DNA of 64,000 nucleotides from Actinomadura rifamycini DSM 43936 (GCF_000425065.1 NZ_AULB01000036.1:18429-82428), one strand, 5' to 3'; shown: positions 1-8,641, counted from the stretch's first letter. The notes: generated from the letters alone by a model not told the origin. A program made the numbers and translations.

Positions 1-2
1 AG

Positions 3-446
3 CTTTACCGGCGGACCCAGGAGTTGGAGGTCGTGCCCGAGTTCGAGCTGTTCGACCTCGGGCAGATCGCCGCGCTGCACCGCCTCCTGGACAAGCACGG
101 CCTCCCGTACGGCGGGCACGTCCACTGCGACCTCGTCATGGGCGTGCCGGGCGGGATGCCGGGGGACGCGCGGACGCTCGTCGCCGCCGTCGAGGCGCTC
201 CCGGACGGCGCCACCTGGTCGGCGACCGGCGTCGGACGGACGTCGCTGCCGGTGATGTTCGCGGCGCTGGCGGCGGGCGGGCACCTGCGCGTCGGCATGG
301 AGGACACGCTCACCCTCGCGAAGGGGACGCCGGTGACGGCGAACGTCCAGCTCGTCGAGCGGGCGGCGGCCGCCGCGACGCTCGCGCAGCGGCCCCCGCT
401 GGCCGCGCCGGACGCCCGCGCGCTGCTGGGGATCAAACCGCGTTGA
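3..446 (+). CDS. BKACE-family (3-keto-5-aminohexanoate cleavage) enzyme, C-terminal part
   Basis: The gene enters from the left edge, so its N-terminus and true start lie outside the window; the frame is open from base 3 to the TGA at 444-446. The visible ~147 residues match the end of the beta-keto acid cleavage enzyme family (formerly DUF849), zinc-dependent enzymes that condense a beta-keto acid with acetyl-CoA. Recognisable pieces are PEFELFDLGQ, the GGHVHCDLVMGVPGGMPG region and the barrel-end segment LRVGMEDTL. Substrate specificity cannot be read from this fragment. It ends 17 bp before the asparaginase start and is probably co-transcribed with it. Confidence 0.85.
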   Translation, partial: LYRRTQELEVVPEFELFDLGQIAALHRLLDKHGLPYGGHVHCDLVMGVPGGMPGDARTLVAAVEALPDGATWSATGVGRTSLPVMFAALAAGGHLRVGMEDTLTLAKGTPVTANVQLVERAAAAATLAQRPPLAAPDARALLGIKPR

Positions 447-463
447 CCGGGCATGATGGGGTC

Positions 464-1450
464 ATGATCAATCCGGTGCTGGTCGAGGTGGAGCGTTCCG
501 GGTTCGTGGAGTCGCGGCATCGCGGCGCCGCGGTCGGGCTCGCGGTGGACGGGACGCAGGCCGTGCGCGCCGGGTCGGTCGAGGAGCCGATCTTCCCGCG
601 CTCCGCGAACAAGCCGCTGCAGGCCGTCGCGATGCTGCGGTCCGGGCTCGAACTGGAGGGGGAGCTGCTGGCGCTCGCCGCCGGGAGCCACTCGGGGGAG
701 GACTTCCACGTCGAGGGCGTGGAGAAGATCCTCGCGGGCGCGGGCCTCACGGCGGACGACCTGCGCTGCCCCGAGTCGTGGCCGATCGACCCCGGCTCCG
801 CGCGGACGTGCGCGGAGCCGTCCCGGATCCGGATGAACTGCTCCGGCAAGCACGCGGCGATGCTCGCGACGTGCGTCGCCGCGGACTGGCCCACGGCGAC
901 CTACCTGGACCCGGGGCATCCGCTGCAGCTCGCCGTGCGGGACGTGGTGGAGGAGCTGGCGGGCGAGCCGGTCGCGGCGGTCGGGGTCGACGGGTGCGGG
1001 GCGCCGCTGTTCGCGGTGTCCACGCTGGGCGTCGCGCGCTCCTACCGGGCGCTCGTGCTGGCCGCGCCGGACGCCGCCGAGGGCCTCGTCGCGGACGCGA
1101 TGCGGACGCACCCGCAGTGGACGTCGGGGACGGAGCGGGAGGAGCGCCGGCTGATGGACGCCGTCCCGGGGCTGCTGGTCAAGTGCGGCGCGGAGGGCGT
1201 GGACGCGTTCGCGCTCGCCGACGGCCGGGCCGGCGCCGTCAAGATCGACGACGGGGCGATGCGGGCCCGGACGCCGGTGACCGTCGCCCTGCTGCGCGCC
1301 CTCGCGGCGAGCGCGGCGAGCGGCGCGGGCGCGCCCGCGGGCGGCCTGCCGGAGGCCGACGCGGGCGCGCTCGACGCGCTGGCGGTGGAGCGGCTGCGGG
1401 GCGGAGACGGCGACGCCGGCGTCATACGCCCGGCCCCTGGGGCGTTCTAG
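464..1450 (+). CDS. asparaginase of the L-asparaginase II (PF06089) family
   Basis: The 328-residue product starts MINPVLVEVERSGFVES, the usual opening of this family, so I chose the ATG at 464 over the in-frame TTG at 443. Characteristic segments are FPRSANKPLQA near residue 48, SGSHSGE-like AAGSHSGED, and NCSGKHAAML. The family is annotated as hydrolysing asparagine to aspartate and ammonia; it is unrelated in sequence to the classical E. coli asparaginases. No signal peptide is seen, so it should be cytoplasmic. Its 3' end overlaps the convergent small membrane protein gene by 29 bp. Confidence 0.85.
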   Translation: MINPVLVEVERSGFVESRHRGAAVGLAVDGTQAVRAGSVEEPIFPRSANKPLQAVAMLRSGLELEGELLALAAGSHSGEDFHVEGVEKILAGAGLTADDLRCPESWPIDPGSARTCAEPSRIRMNCSGKHAAMLATCVAADWPTATYLDPGHPLQLAVRDVVEELAGEPVAAVGVDGCGAPLFAVSTLGVARSYRALVLAAPDAAEGLVADAMRTHPQWTSGTEREERRLMDAVPGLLVKCGAEGVDAFALADGRAGAVKIDDGAMRARTPVTVALLRALAASAASGAGAPAGGLPEADAGALDALAVERLRGGDGDAGVIRPAPGAF

Positions 1451-1784
1451 ACCCGGTCGCCGGCGGCCGGTCGTAGTCGCGCTCCTCCGGCGGGACCCTC
1501 GGCTCCCGCCCCGGTTGCGGGTTGTCCTGGCGGAACTCCTCGAACTGCACCGACTTCTCCGGCGGGTAGCTGTGCGAGAACATGCCGGGCCGGTAGGTGT
1601 AGGTGCCGCCCTGCTCCATGCCGCGGTGGTTCATCTGGTCGTTGCGCCGCTCCGGATGGATCTTCCGGGACGAGGACGCGATCGTCAGGTACAGCCAGGT
1701 CACCAGGCCCAGCACGCCGAAGACCGGGATGAACCACATCAGGATGTGGCCGGGCGTCGCGTAGGCCGCGATGGTCGCGAACAT
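1422..1784 (-). CDS. small single-pass membrane protein
   Basis: This 120-residue protein has one strong hydrophobic segment at about residues 13-36 followed by a basic cytoplasmic-type stretch (SSSRKIHPERR) and a Pro/Glu/Arg-rich tail that is likely disordered. Just after the membrane segment it contains NHRGMEQGG, which resembles SHRGGPVMGG in the protein at 3950-4393; the two genes look like distant paralogues. The start ATG at 1784 follows GGGAGGTGG-type sequence. I do not recognise a function. The gene converges on, and overlaps, the asparaginase gene. Confidence 0.7.
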   Translation of the reverse strand: MFATIAAYATPGHILMWFIPVFGVLGLVTWLYLTIASSSRKIHPERRNDQMNHRGMEQGGTYTYRPGMFSHSYPPEKSVQFEEFRQDNPQPGREPRVPPEERDYDRPPATGSRTPQGPGV

Positions 1785-1871
1785 CGTTCCACCTCCCTGC
1801 CGGGAGTGGTGCCCGGCAGGGAGGTGCCTATGTGGTGATTGGTGGTGATTTTGGGAGTTTTTGGGGTGCGG

Positions 1872-3107
1872 CTACTTGAGGGCCGCCGCGGTGCCCGCCG
1901 CCTCGTCCGCGGGGGCCGGGGCGCCGATCGTCCGGTTCCGTCCCGCGATCAGGCCCGGGACCAGCAGCGCCGCCGTCGCCGCCAGCACACCCAGCATCGG
2001 AACGGTCCAACCGCCGGTGGCGTCGTGCAGCGCGCCCACCCCGAGCGGGCCCAGCGCCGCCAGCACGTACCCGAGGCCCTGCGCCATCCCCGACAGCTGC
2101 GCCGCGACGGACGCGTCGTGCGAGCGGAGCCCGATGAACGACAGCGCCGTCGGGAACCCGATGCCCTGGCCGACGCCCAGCACGACCGTCCACACCCAGA
2201 CCGTCCCGATCGGGGCCCACGTCGCGCCCGCGAAGCCCGCCGCGGTCAGCACCACGATCAGCAGCACCAGCGGCCGCTGGTCGCGCGTCCGCCGCGCCAG
2301 CACCGGCACCAGCAGCGACGACACCGCCTGCACGCCGGACGTCACCGCCAGCGCGTACCCGGCGCCCGCCTCGCTCATCCCGCGGTCCTGCCAGATCGTC
2401 GCCAGCCACCCCAGCGTCACGTACGCCAGCAGCGACTGCAGGCCCATGAACGCCGTGACGCTCCACGACAGCGGCGACCGCCACACCAGCCCCGCGACGC
2501 CCCGCGCCGCCGGGACGGGCGGCGCCGACCGCGCCGCGCGGGCCGCCCGCAGCGCGCGGGGCAGCCAGATCAGCCCCGCCACCGCCGTCGGGATCGCCAG
2601 CAGCCCCAGCGGCAGCCGCCACGACGCGTCGAACGCGTTCTCCACCGGGACCGCCAGGCCCGCCGCCACCGCCGCGCCGCCCGACATCGCCACCGTGTAG
2701 ACCGCCGTCACCGTCGTCAGCGACTCCGGATGGTCCCGCTTGATGATCGCCGGCATCGCGATGTTGCCGATGCTGATCGCCATCCCCGCCACCAGCGACC
2801 CCGCGAACAGCGGGAACGGGGCGTCCACCAGGCGCAGCACCAGCCCCACGACCAGCAGCGCCATCGACGCCACCAGCAGCGTCTCGCTGCGCGGCGCGCG
2901 CCGCAGGAACGGCGCGACCAGCCCGTAGGAGCCGAAGAACGCCAGCGGCAGCGTGGTCAGCGCGCCCGCCGCCGTCCCCGACAGGCCGAACGCGTCCTGG
3001 ATCTCGGTGAGCACCGGCCCGACCGCCGCGATCGCCGGCCGCAGGTTCAGCGCGACCAGGACGATCAGCGCGACCGCCCCGATGCGGGACGCGCGCGCCG
3101 CCGTCAC
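1872..3107 (-). CDS. MFS transporter, CynX/NimT-like
   Basis: The product (411 residues) is a 12-helix major facilitator protein. The opening VALNLRPAIAAVGPVLTEI, with an NLRPA motif in helix 1, is typical of the CynX/NimT group (cyanate or 2-nitroimidazole transporters). Its substrate here is unknown. The GTG start at 3107 overlaps the GntR stop codon (GTGA), so the two are translationally coupled. The long frame open upstream of this GTG is only a shadow of gntR. The GntR neighbour is the likely local regulator. The N-terminus is basic (TAARASRIG) before helix 1. Confidence 0.85.
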   Translation of the reverse strand: MTAARASRIGAVALIVLVALNLRPAIAAVGPVLTEIQDAFGLSGTAAGALTTLPLAFFGSYGLVAPFLRRAPRSETLLVASMALLVVGLVLRLVDAPFPLFAGSLVAGMAISIGNIAMPAIIKRDHPESLTTVTAVYTVAMSGGAAVAAGLAVPVENAFDASWRLPLGLLAIPTAVAGLIWLPRALRAARAARSAPPVPAARGVAGLVWRSPLSWSVTAFMGLQSLLAYVTLGWLATIWQDRGMSEAGAGYALAVTSGVQAVSSLLVPVLARRTRDQRPLVLLIVVLTAAGFAGATWAPIGTVWVWTVVLGVGQGIGFPTALSFIGLRSHDASVAAQLSGMAQGLGYVLAALGPLGVGALHDATGGWTVPMLGVLAATAALLVPGLIAGRNRTIGAPAPADEAAGTAAALK

Positions 3108-3811
3108 CGCTCGTCCACGGCGTCGGCGCGGGAGTCGGCGATGAGTCCGTCCAGGACGGCCAGCGTCGGCTCGACGACCGCGGCGGCCGCGCGGGCCGCG
3201 GCGTCGGCGTCCCGCGCCGCGACCGCGTCCAGCACCGCCCGGTGCGCCTCCTGGCTCGCCTCGGGGACCTCGTGGTCCAGCCGCACCGTCCGCATCGCCT
3301 CGCCGAGGTGCTGGATGAAGAACCGCATCGCCTCGATCAGCACCGGGTTCCGGCTCGCCTCCGCGACGCCCAGATGGAACCGCGCGTCGGCCGCGCCGAA
3401 CTCGGCCGCCTCCGTCGCGGCGTCGCGCGCCGCGAGCAGCTCCGCGAGCCGCGCCAGGTCCGCGTCCGTCCGGCGCCGCGCCGCCAGCCGCGCGGCCTGC
3501 ACGTCGTAGGCGAGCTGCACCTCGAAGACGTCCCGGGCCGTCGCCCGCGACACCCGCCGCAGCAGCGGGCGCGGGTCGGCGCTGCTGCGGACGTACGTGC
3601 CGTCGCCGCGCCGCACCTCCAGCACCCCCACGTGCGACAGCGCCCGGATCGCCTCCCGCACCGCCGGGCGGCTCACCCCGAGCTGCGCCGCGAGGTCGGT
3701 CTCGGCCGGGATCCGGCCGCCGATCGGCCACGCCCCGCCGCTCACCTCCGCCTGCAACTGGTTCAGGACGGCGTCGACGGTAGACCCGCCGGGAACCGGA
3801 CTCAGCGCCAC
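3104..3811 (-). CDS. GntR-family regulator, FadR/FCD subfamily
   Basis: The 235-residue regulator has an N-terminal winged helix at about residues 10-75 (GRIPAETDLAAQLGVSRPAV..IRAL), followed by an all-helical FCD-type ligand domain. In that domain, D-x3-R/H positions such as FHLGVAEASRN and the later EAHRAVLDAV are consistent with a metal-binding carboxylate sensor. It sits first in a two-gene operon with the MFS transporter and probably controls that transporter's expression and its own. The upstream gap (3812-3949) contains an imperfect repeat around GACGTC near 3845 that could be an operator, but it is not clean enough to call. Confidence 0.88.
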   Translation of the reverse strand: MALSPVPGGSTVDAVLNQLQAEVSGGAWPIGGRIPAETDLAAQLGVSRPAVREAIRALSHVGVLEVRRGDGTYVRSSADPRPLLRRVSRATARDVFEVQLAYDVQAARLAARRRTDADLARLAELLAARDAATEAAEFGAADARFHLGVAEASRNPVLIEAMRFFIQHLGEAMRTVRLDHEVPEASQEAHRAVLDAVAARDADAAARAAAAVVEPTLAVLDGLIADSRADAVDER

Positions 3812-3949
3812 CAGATCTCCTGACGAACATCACCTATCGGACAGACGTCAGACATCTTACCGACGGCCCCGGCGGCCGATCCACGGAGGCGGCAACGCCC
3901 GCCGGGCCGGGGAATGATGACGGGGTGTTCGCAGCCCGGCGGACGTTGG

Positions 3950-4393
3950 TCAGCGGGACGAGCGCGTCCGGCTCGTCCGGTCGGAACGGGGGAGGGTGCG
4001 CGCCCGGGCGGACAGGGCGCGGGCCGCGCGGCCGAGCACGGCGAGCCCGCCGGACGCCGGCGCGGCCGGGCCCTTCGCGGCCGTGCGGGCCCGCTCGGCG
4101 GCCAACTCCGCCTCGCGCCGCCGTTCGAGCTCCGCCCGGTGCGCCGCGGCGCGCCGCTCGTCCTCGGTCACCGCCCGGTCGCGCCGGGTGCGCTGCGACG
4201 GACTGCCCTGCAGGACGCCGCCCATCACCGGCCCGCCGCGGTGCGACAGGCCGTCCTCCCGGCCGCGCGAGCGGATCCGCATCCGCGACGCCGCGATCGT
4301 CAGGCCGATCCAGAACAGGACCGACAGCAGCACGATGACCGGCACGACGAACAGCAGCGGGCTGTACGTCGCTCCCGTCGGCGGCGGCAGCAC
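3950..4393 (-). CDS. small single-pass membrane protein with charged tail
   Basis: I chose the GTG at 4393 because GGGAGG lies 7 bases upstream. The 147-residue product has a hydrophobic segment at roughly residues 11-33, then RMRIRSRGRE and SHRGGPVMGG, then a long Arg/Ala/Glu-rich region (residues ~75-115) that is probably helical or coiled coil. The segment from the membrane helix to SHRG is reminiscent of the protein at 1422-1784. Function unknown. It sits directly downstream of the DUF2207 gene on the same strand (69 bp gap) and may be co-transcribed with it. Confidence 0.65.
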   Translation of the reverse strand: MLPPPTGATYSPLLFVVPVIVLLSVLFWIGLTIAASRMRIRSRGREDGLSHRGGPVMGGVLQGSPSQRTRRDRAVTEDERRAAAHRAELERRREAELAAERARTAAKGPAAPASGGLAVLGRAARALSARARTLPRSDRTSRTRSSR

Positions 4394-4462
4394 GGCGTCA
4401 CCTCCCGTGTCGGCGGCTCGCTCCGGCCATACCCGACGACGGGAATCCAACCGCGACGCGCG

Positions 4463-6199
4463 TCACAAACCGCGCGACTGCGAGATGGAACCCGAGGTGG
4501 TGAGGGTGAACGTCCGCATCGACTCGGCGAACTTCGACAGGTCCCACTCGGCCGGGCCCTCGTACCAGTACAGGTTGTCGGCGCCCTCGGCCCGCTCGCC
4601 CGCGTCCTCGACCGTCCCGGCCCACCGCTCGACGACGTCGAACACGACCGCGTACGGGAGGAACCGGGAGAACAGCGCGATCCGCTGCCGCGAGGCGAGG
4701 TCGGCGCCGTCCGGCAGCTCCCCGCGCTCCAGGTACTCCCGGAACCCGATGGTGTGCGCGAGGACGGTCGACCCGCGCGCCGTCTTCGCCGGCATGTACT
4801 GGCCGCCGTACGCCAGCGCCGCCCCTGCGATGATCACCGCGAGCCCGGCGAGCGCCCACTCCGTGGTCAGCGCCAGCGCGACCGTCCCGGCGATCCCGAG
4901 CACGGTCAGCGCCAGCCCCGCGATGGTCCACCGCGACCGCACCGTGTCGGGGCGCCGCGCGAACCAGCCCTGCCGGACGACGTCGTCGTACATCGCCGCC
5001 CGCACCTGCGCGAGCTTCGTCGCGAACGTCCCGCCGAGCTCCGACAGCTTCACCGCGTCGCGCGCCGTCCCGTCCGGGGCGGTGAGCAGGGCGTCCAGCA
5101 GGATCCGCTCGTACGGCAGCAGGTCGACCACCGGACGGTCGAGGCGGCGCAGCGTCCAGTCGAGCCGGCCGGTGACCGCCCGGTCCTCCTCCTCGATCAG
5201 CAGGTAGCCGCGGACGGCGAGGTCCACGATCGTCGCGGTCACGTCGATCACGTCGGCCTGCTCGTCGATCAGCGTGCCGATCTGGCCCGGCCGGACGCCG
5301 TCCGGCGGCTCGAACTCGGCGCCCGCCACCGGCGCGTGGTCGCCCTCGGCGGCCCGCTTCCCGACGACCCGCGCGTCCCGTCCCCGCAGCATGTACAGGA
5401 CCGCGACGCCGCCGCCGAGCAGCACCAGCAGCCCGAGCAGCGCCGACGCCGTCACCGCGTTGACGGAGAACGCCGTCGCCACCGTCTGCCGCCGCTCGTA
5501 GAGCGCGTGCCCGCCGGTCGTCCCGGCCGGGAAGCCCGCGACGACCGTCAGGTACTCGCCGGGGAGCATCTTCTCCTGGCTGTAGATCCCCTGCGTGTGC
5601 GCGTGGTTCATGTAGAACTGCGTGCAGCCGACCGTGCTGCCGATCGGGCCCGCGAAGCAGTTCACGTTGCGGATCATCGTGCCGCCGTCGACGGTCGCGC
5701 TCGCCGTCTCCACCGGGACGTCGAACCCCCCGGCCACCGGCCACCACAGCTCGTCCGCCGCGCCCATCCGGGTGATCGCGCCCCGCAGCTCGTACTCGAG
5801 GACGACCGTGCGGCGGCCCGTCAGATCCCGCGCGGCCCGCACCTCGACGGTCGTCCGGGTGCCCTCGCGCGTCGCGGTGACCCGCGTCGGGCCGCCGTCC
5901 GGGCTGGACGCCCGCACGTTCGTCATCCGGTACACGCGGTCGCGGGTCGCGCTCTCGTGCTCGCCCGTCACGAACTCGCGGGCGAAGCCGTCCCGGCCCG
6001 CGAACTCGTAGACGATCGTCTCCTTCACCCGGGTCACACCGTTGCCCACGGTCATCGCGACCCGGTCCTCGAGCACCCGCTCGCCGGCGGCGCGCTCCGC
6101 CGCGGCCGCGGGGGCCGCCGTCGTCAGGGGGAGGAGGGCGGCGGCCGTCACCGCCGCCATGACGGGTCGCACCCGGCGCAGCGCCGCAAGAGCTGACAT
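4463..6199 (-). CDS. DUF2207-family membrane protein
   Basis: The 578-residue protein starts with a signal peptide (MSALAALRRV..AAALLPLTTAAPAAAA). An extracytoplasmic beta-rich domain follows (residues ~35-230), then a membrane helix (SALLGLLVLLGGGVAVLYML), a cytoplasmic region with IGTLIDEQADVIDVTATIVDLAVRGYL, a pair of membrane helices (TIAGLALTVLGIAGTVALAL, WALAGLAVIIAGAALAYGG) and a C-terminal segment. This architecture, including the 'DVTATIVDLAVRGYL' winged-helix-like stretch, is that of DUF2207 predicted membrane proteins, whose role is unknown. The start is uncertain: ATG 6199 has only weak Shine-Dalgarno support, and another ATG lies 12 codons downstream. Confidence 0.8.
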   Translation of the reverse strand: MSALAALRRVRPVMAAVTAAALLPLTTAAPAAAAERAAGERVLEDRVAMTVGNGVTRVKETIVYEFAGRDGFAREFVTGEHESATRDRVYRMTNVRASSPDGGPTRVTATREGTRTTVEVRAARDLTGRRTVVLEYELRGAITRMGAADELWWPVAGGFDVPVETASATVDGGTMIRNVNCFAGPIGSTVGCTQFYMNHAHTQGIYSQEKMLPGEYLTVVAGFPAGTTGGHALYERRQTVATAFSVNAVTASALLGLLVLLGGGVAVLYMLRGRDARVVGKRAAEGDHAPVAGAEFEPPDGVRPGQIGTLIDEQADVIDVTATIVDLAVRGYLLIEEEDRAVTGRLDWTLRRLDRPVVDLLPYERILLDALLTAPDGTARDAVKLSELGGTFATKLAQVRAAMYDDVVRQGWFARRPDTVRSRWTIAGLALTVLGIAGTVALALTTEWALAGLAVIIAGAALAYGGQYMPAKTARGSTVLAHTIGFREYLERGELPDGADLASRQRIALFSRFLPYAVVFDVVERWAGTVEDAGERAEGADNLYWYEGPAEWDLSKFAESMRTFTLTTSGSISQSRGL

Positions 6200-6254
6200 G
6201 GCCGCACATCGTAGCGGTAAAGGGTGTACCAAGAACGTGCGATGATGCTCCCTT

Positions 6255-7190
6255 ATGGCAGGTCGCACCCCCTCACCAGCACCGGCGTACCGTCGGCCTG
6301 CCTACCGCCACGTCCCGTCCCGCCGCCCGCCGCGCCGCACCCCGGACGGGACGGTCGCGGGCGTCGTCGGCGGCGCCGCGGCCGTCGTGGTCCTCGCGGT
6401 CCTCGGGTTCTCGTTCTTCGGCGGCGGCGACCCGATCGGCGCCTTCACCGGCACGTACCGGCAGGCCGCGGTCGACCGGGAGACCGCCACCGACAACCGG
6501 CTGTACGCGACGGGCGAGCTGACCCCCGTGAACTGCGCGCTGCCGCGCCTGGAGCCCGGCGGCGCGTCCATGCGCCGGTTCATGGACGTCCTGAGCGACT
6601 GCCTCGACGCCTCGTGGGGCCGCCAGTTCACGAAGGCCGGCATGGCGTTCGACGTGCCCGACCGCGTGTTCTGGCGGGAGGCCGGGCGGAGCCCGTGCGG
6701 CACGTACCCGAGCCCCGGCTCGTCCGCGTTCTACTGCCCGGCGAACAACACGATGTACGTCGGCGTCGACCACATCGTCGAGACGTCGGGCGGCGAGCCG
6801 CTGGCGAACTTCGCCGTCTTCGCCCGGGTCGTCGCGCACGAGTACGGCCACCACGTCCAGAACCTCGCAGGGATCCTGCTGTACGGGAACCGGCTGATGG
6901 AGGACGCCGACCCGCTCGGCCGCGCGGAGGCGAGCCGGCGCATCGAGCTGCAGGCGCAGTGCTTCGCGGGGGCGTTCCTCGGCGCGGAGCGCGGCACGCT
7001 GCCGATGACGCGCGACCAGGTCGTCGCCATGATCGAGGACGTCCGGGGGCGGGGCGACGAGAACCTGCCGCCCGCGCGGCGCGACCACGGGTCCGGCCGC
7101 ACGTACGCGGGCTGGGTCGTCACCGGGTTCGAGGACGGCGAGCTCGCCGTCTGCAACACGTGGACGGTCCCGCCCGCCGAGGTGAGCTGA
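6255..7190 (+). CDS. neutral zinc metallopeptidase (PF04228, YpfJ-like), membrane-anchored
   Basis: The 311-residue protein has a Pro/Arg-rich cytoplasmic N-terminus (1-32), one membrane helix (about 33-55, GTVAGVVGGAAAVVVLAVLGF) and an external protease domain. The zinc motif HEYGHH starts at His195 with Glu196 as catalytic base. The later segment RRIELQAQCFAGAFLG is the place where this family carries its third ligand. Paired cysteines (PVNCALP, SDCLD, SPCGTY, FYCPANN) suggest disulfides outside the membrane. Substrates of the family are unknown. It is transcribed divergently from the DUF2207 gene, with only 55 bp between starts. Confidence 0.85.
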   Translation: MAGRTPSPAPAYRRPAYRHVPSRRPPRRTPDGTVAGVVGGAAAVVVLAVLGFSFFGGGDPIGAFTGTYRQAAVDRETATDNRLYATGELTPVNCALPRLEPGGASMRRFMDVLSDCLDASWGRQFTKAGMAFDVPDRVFWREAGRSPCGTYPSPGSSAFYCPANNTMYVGVDHIVETSGGEPLANFAVFARVVAHEYGHHVQNLAGILLYGNRLMEDADPLGRAEASRRIELQAQCFAGAFLGAERGTLPMTRDQVVAMIEDVRGRGDENLPPARRDHGSGRTYAGWVVTGFEDGELAVCNTWTVPPAEVS

Positions 7191-7225
7191 ACCGGACGCA
7201 CCCGGCCGGGTGCTCTACCCGCGGA

Positions 7226-7247
7226 ACATGAGCACACGTACTCATGT
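7226..7247. promoter_or_regulatory. inverted repeat, candidate operator
   Basis: A perfect 7-bp inverted repeat, ACATGAG-N8-CTCATGT, lies between the metallopeptidase stop and the ATG at 7279. Its length and spacing fit a dimeric regulator. No regulator gene adjoins it, so the cognate protein is unknown. Confidence 0.4.
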
Positions 7248-7278
7248 GCGGGGCGCGTCCGGGCCGCAGACTCGCGGC

Positions 7279-7578
7279 ATGACGACACGTACACCGCCGC
7301 CCGCGCCGCCCGGCTCCGCCGCGTTCTTCGTCCAGGCCGTGATCTCGTTCGCGGTCTCCAGCGTCGCCGTCGTCCTCGGCGTCCTGTACCTGCCGGTCGA
7401 CGAGTGGGTGCGCGCGTTCCTCGCGCTCGGCGTGCTCTACGTGATCACGTCGACGTTCACGCTGGCCAAGTGCGTCCGGGACCGGCAGGAGACGCAGACG
7501 CTCGCCGGCCGCGTCGACCAGGCCCGGCTCGACAAGCTGCTCGCGGAGCACGACCCGTACTCGCCCCAGAACCTCTGA
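7279..7578 (+). CDS. YiaA/YiaB two-helix membrane protein
   Basis: Starting at ATG 7279, the product is 99 residues with two hydrophobic helices (FFVQAVISFAVSSVAVVLGVL and FLALGVLYVITSTFTLA) followed by a conserved-type soluble end KCVRDRQE. This matches the YiaA/B domain (PF05360), small inner-membrane proteins of unknown function. An upstream in-frame ATG at 7228 would add 17 residues but would place the inverted repeat at 7226-7247 inside the gene, so I prefer the downstream start. It stands alone between the metallopeptidase gene and the XRE/HbhA locus. Confidence 0.7.
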   Translation: MTTRTPPPAPPGSAAFFVQAVISFAVSSVAVVLGVLYLPVDEWVRAFLALGVLYVITSTFTLAKCVRDRQETQTLAGRVDQARLDKLLAEHDPYSPQNL

Positions 7579-7620
7579 GCCGGATCGTCCCGTTCTGTCT
7601 ACTATGCCGTCACGGACCGT

Positions 7621-7672
7621 GTGAGCGGACTCACGCGATGAGTGCTAGCTAGCCTGCTTGCAATTGCAAGCA
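7621..7672. promoter_or_regulatory. cluster of three palindromes upstream of the XRE regulator
   Basis: Three symmetrical elements are packed into 52 bp: GTGAG-CGGA-CTCAC (7621-7634), GCTAGCTAGC (7644-7653), and a perfect 18-bp palindrome TGCTTGCAATTGCAAGCA (7655-7672). The last ends 20 bp before the chosen ATG at 7693. It is a strong candidate autoregulatory operator for the XRE protein. The short ATG at 7675 would leave almost no leader after it. Confidence 0.55.
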
Positions 7673-7692
7673 CCATGACGCAGGGTGGAGAC

Positions 7693-8178
7693 ATGGCGAG
7701 TTCGAAGGTCGGCTCGATCGGGGAGTACATCCGGGAGCAGCGCACGCGGGCGAAGATCTCGCTGCGCCAGCTCGCGGACGTCTCGGGGATCTCCAACCCG
7801 TATCTGAGCCAGATCGAGCGCGGCCTGCGCAAGCCGAGCGCCGAGATCCTGCAGCAGATCGCCAAAGGGCTGCGGATCTCCGCCGAAGCGCTGTACGTGC
7901 AGGCCGGAATCCTCGAGGACCGGGAGGCCGACACCGATGTGCAGGCCGCCGTCCGGGCCGACCTCCTCCTCACCGAACGGCAGAAGCAGGTCCTTCTGGA
8001 CATCTACGCGTCGTTCCTGAAGGAGAACGAAGCCACCGGAGTGCTCGACGACGTCCGGGACGAGACCGACGACGAGACCGGCGACGAGATTGACGACGGG
8101 ACCGGCGACGGGACCGGAGCGGACGTCGGCGGCGAGCACGGAGTCCACGACCAGAACGGAAAGGAAGAAGTCGGATGA
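7693..8178 (+). CDS. XRE-family DNA-binding regulator (Rv0474-like)
   Basis: The 161-residue protein has a clear helix-turn-helix at residues ~8-63 (IGEYIREQRTRAKISLRQLA..SNPYLSQIERG). After this come a middle region (DLLLTERQKQVLLDIYASFLKE) and a strongly acidic, Asp/Glu/Thr/Gly-repetitive tail (about 121-150). ATG 7693 is preceded by GGTGGAGAC, which decides the start over the upstream ATG at 7675. It overlaps the next gene by ATGA. The order XRE / HbhA-like / DUF2516 is that of M. tuberculosis Rv0474-Rv0475-Rv0476, so this is its likely orthologue and the probable regulator of the locus. Confidence 0.85.
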   Translation: MASSKVGSIGEYIREQRTRAKISLRQLADVSGISNPYLSQIERGLRKPSAEILQQIAKGLRISAEALYVQAGILEDREADTDVQAAVRADLLLTERQKQVLLDIYASFLKENEATGVLDDVRDETDDETGDEIDDGTGDGTGADVGGEHGVHDQNGKEEVG

Positions 8179-8618
8179 CGCTGGCCGGCAATCTTCGAGA
8201 CAACAAGGCCGTCTACACCGTGGCCGGCGCCGGCGACTTCGCGGTGGAGAAGCTCCGCGAGATGCCCGAGCAGATGACCCGGGCGCGCGAGGTCGCGGAG
8301 AAGTACCAGGGCGAGGTCCGCGAGACCGTGTACCGGTACGGCGGGCAGTTCCGCGAGACCGTGGAGCGCTACCGCGGCGAGGTCCGCGGCCGCGTCGACG
8401 GCACGGACCTGCCGGGCGCCGCCGTCACCTACGCGACCACGTTCGGCAACCGGGCCGCCGAGTTCATCGACGAGCTCGCCGAGCGCGGCCGCAAGGTCGT
8501 CCACCGCGAGGCCGCCGAGGTCGCCGAGATCACCGAGGCGAAGCCGCGCACCGCCCGCACCGCGCCGAAGCGCACGACGGCGCAGCGCAAGAGCACCGCG
8601 AAGAAGACCGGCTCCTGA
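8175..8618 (+). CDS. HbhA-like protein
   Basis: The 147-residue product is almost wholly helical: a predicted coiled-coil region with repeated REVAEKYQGEVRETVYRYGGQFRETVERYRGEV segments (read in short heptad-like units), then a Lys/Arg/Thr/Ala-rich basic tail (TARTAPKRTTAQ, ending KKTGS). This plan, coiled coil plus basic tail, is that of the heparin-binding haemagglutinin HbhA of mycobacteria, and the genomic context agrees. In non-pathogens the role is more likely surface or lipid-related; adhesion cannot be inferred. Its start overlaps the XRE gene (ATGA), and a strong terminator follows at 8642. Confidence 0.75.
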   Translation: MTLAGNLRDNKAVYTVAGAGDFAVEKLREMPEQMTRAREVAEKYQGEVRETVYRYGGQFRETVERYRGEVRGRVDGTDLPGAAVTYATTFGNRAAEFIDELAERGRKVVHREAAEVAEITEAKPRTARTAPKRTTAQRKSTAKKTGS

Positions 8619-8641
8619 CCCGACGGATCGGGGGCGCGCGC

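Noticed and set aside
3812..3949. GntR operator around GACGTC near 3845
   Set aside because: Symmetry is only partial; not better than chance without alignment to other FadR-type sites.
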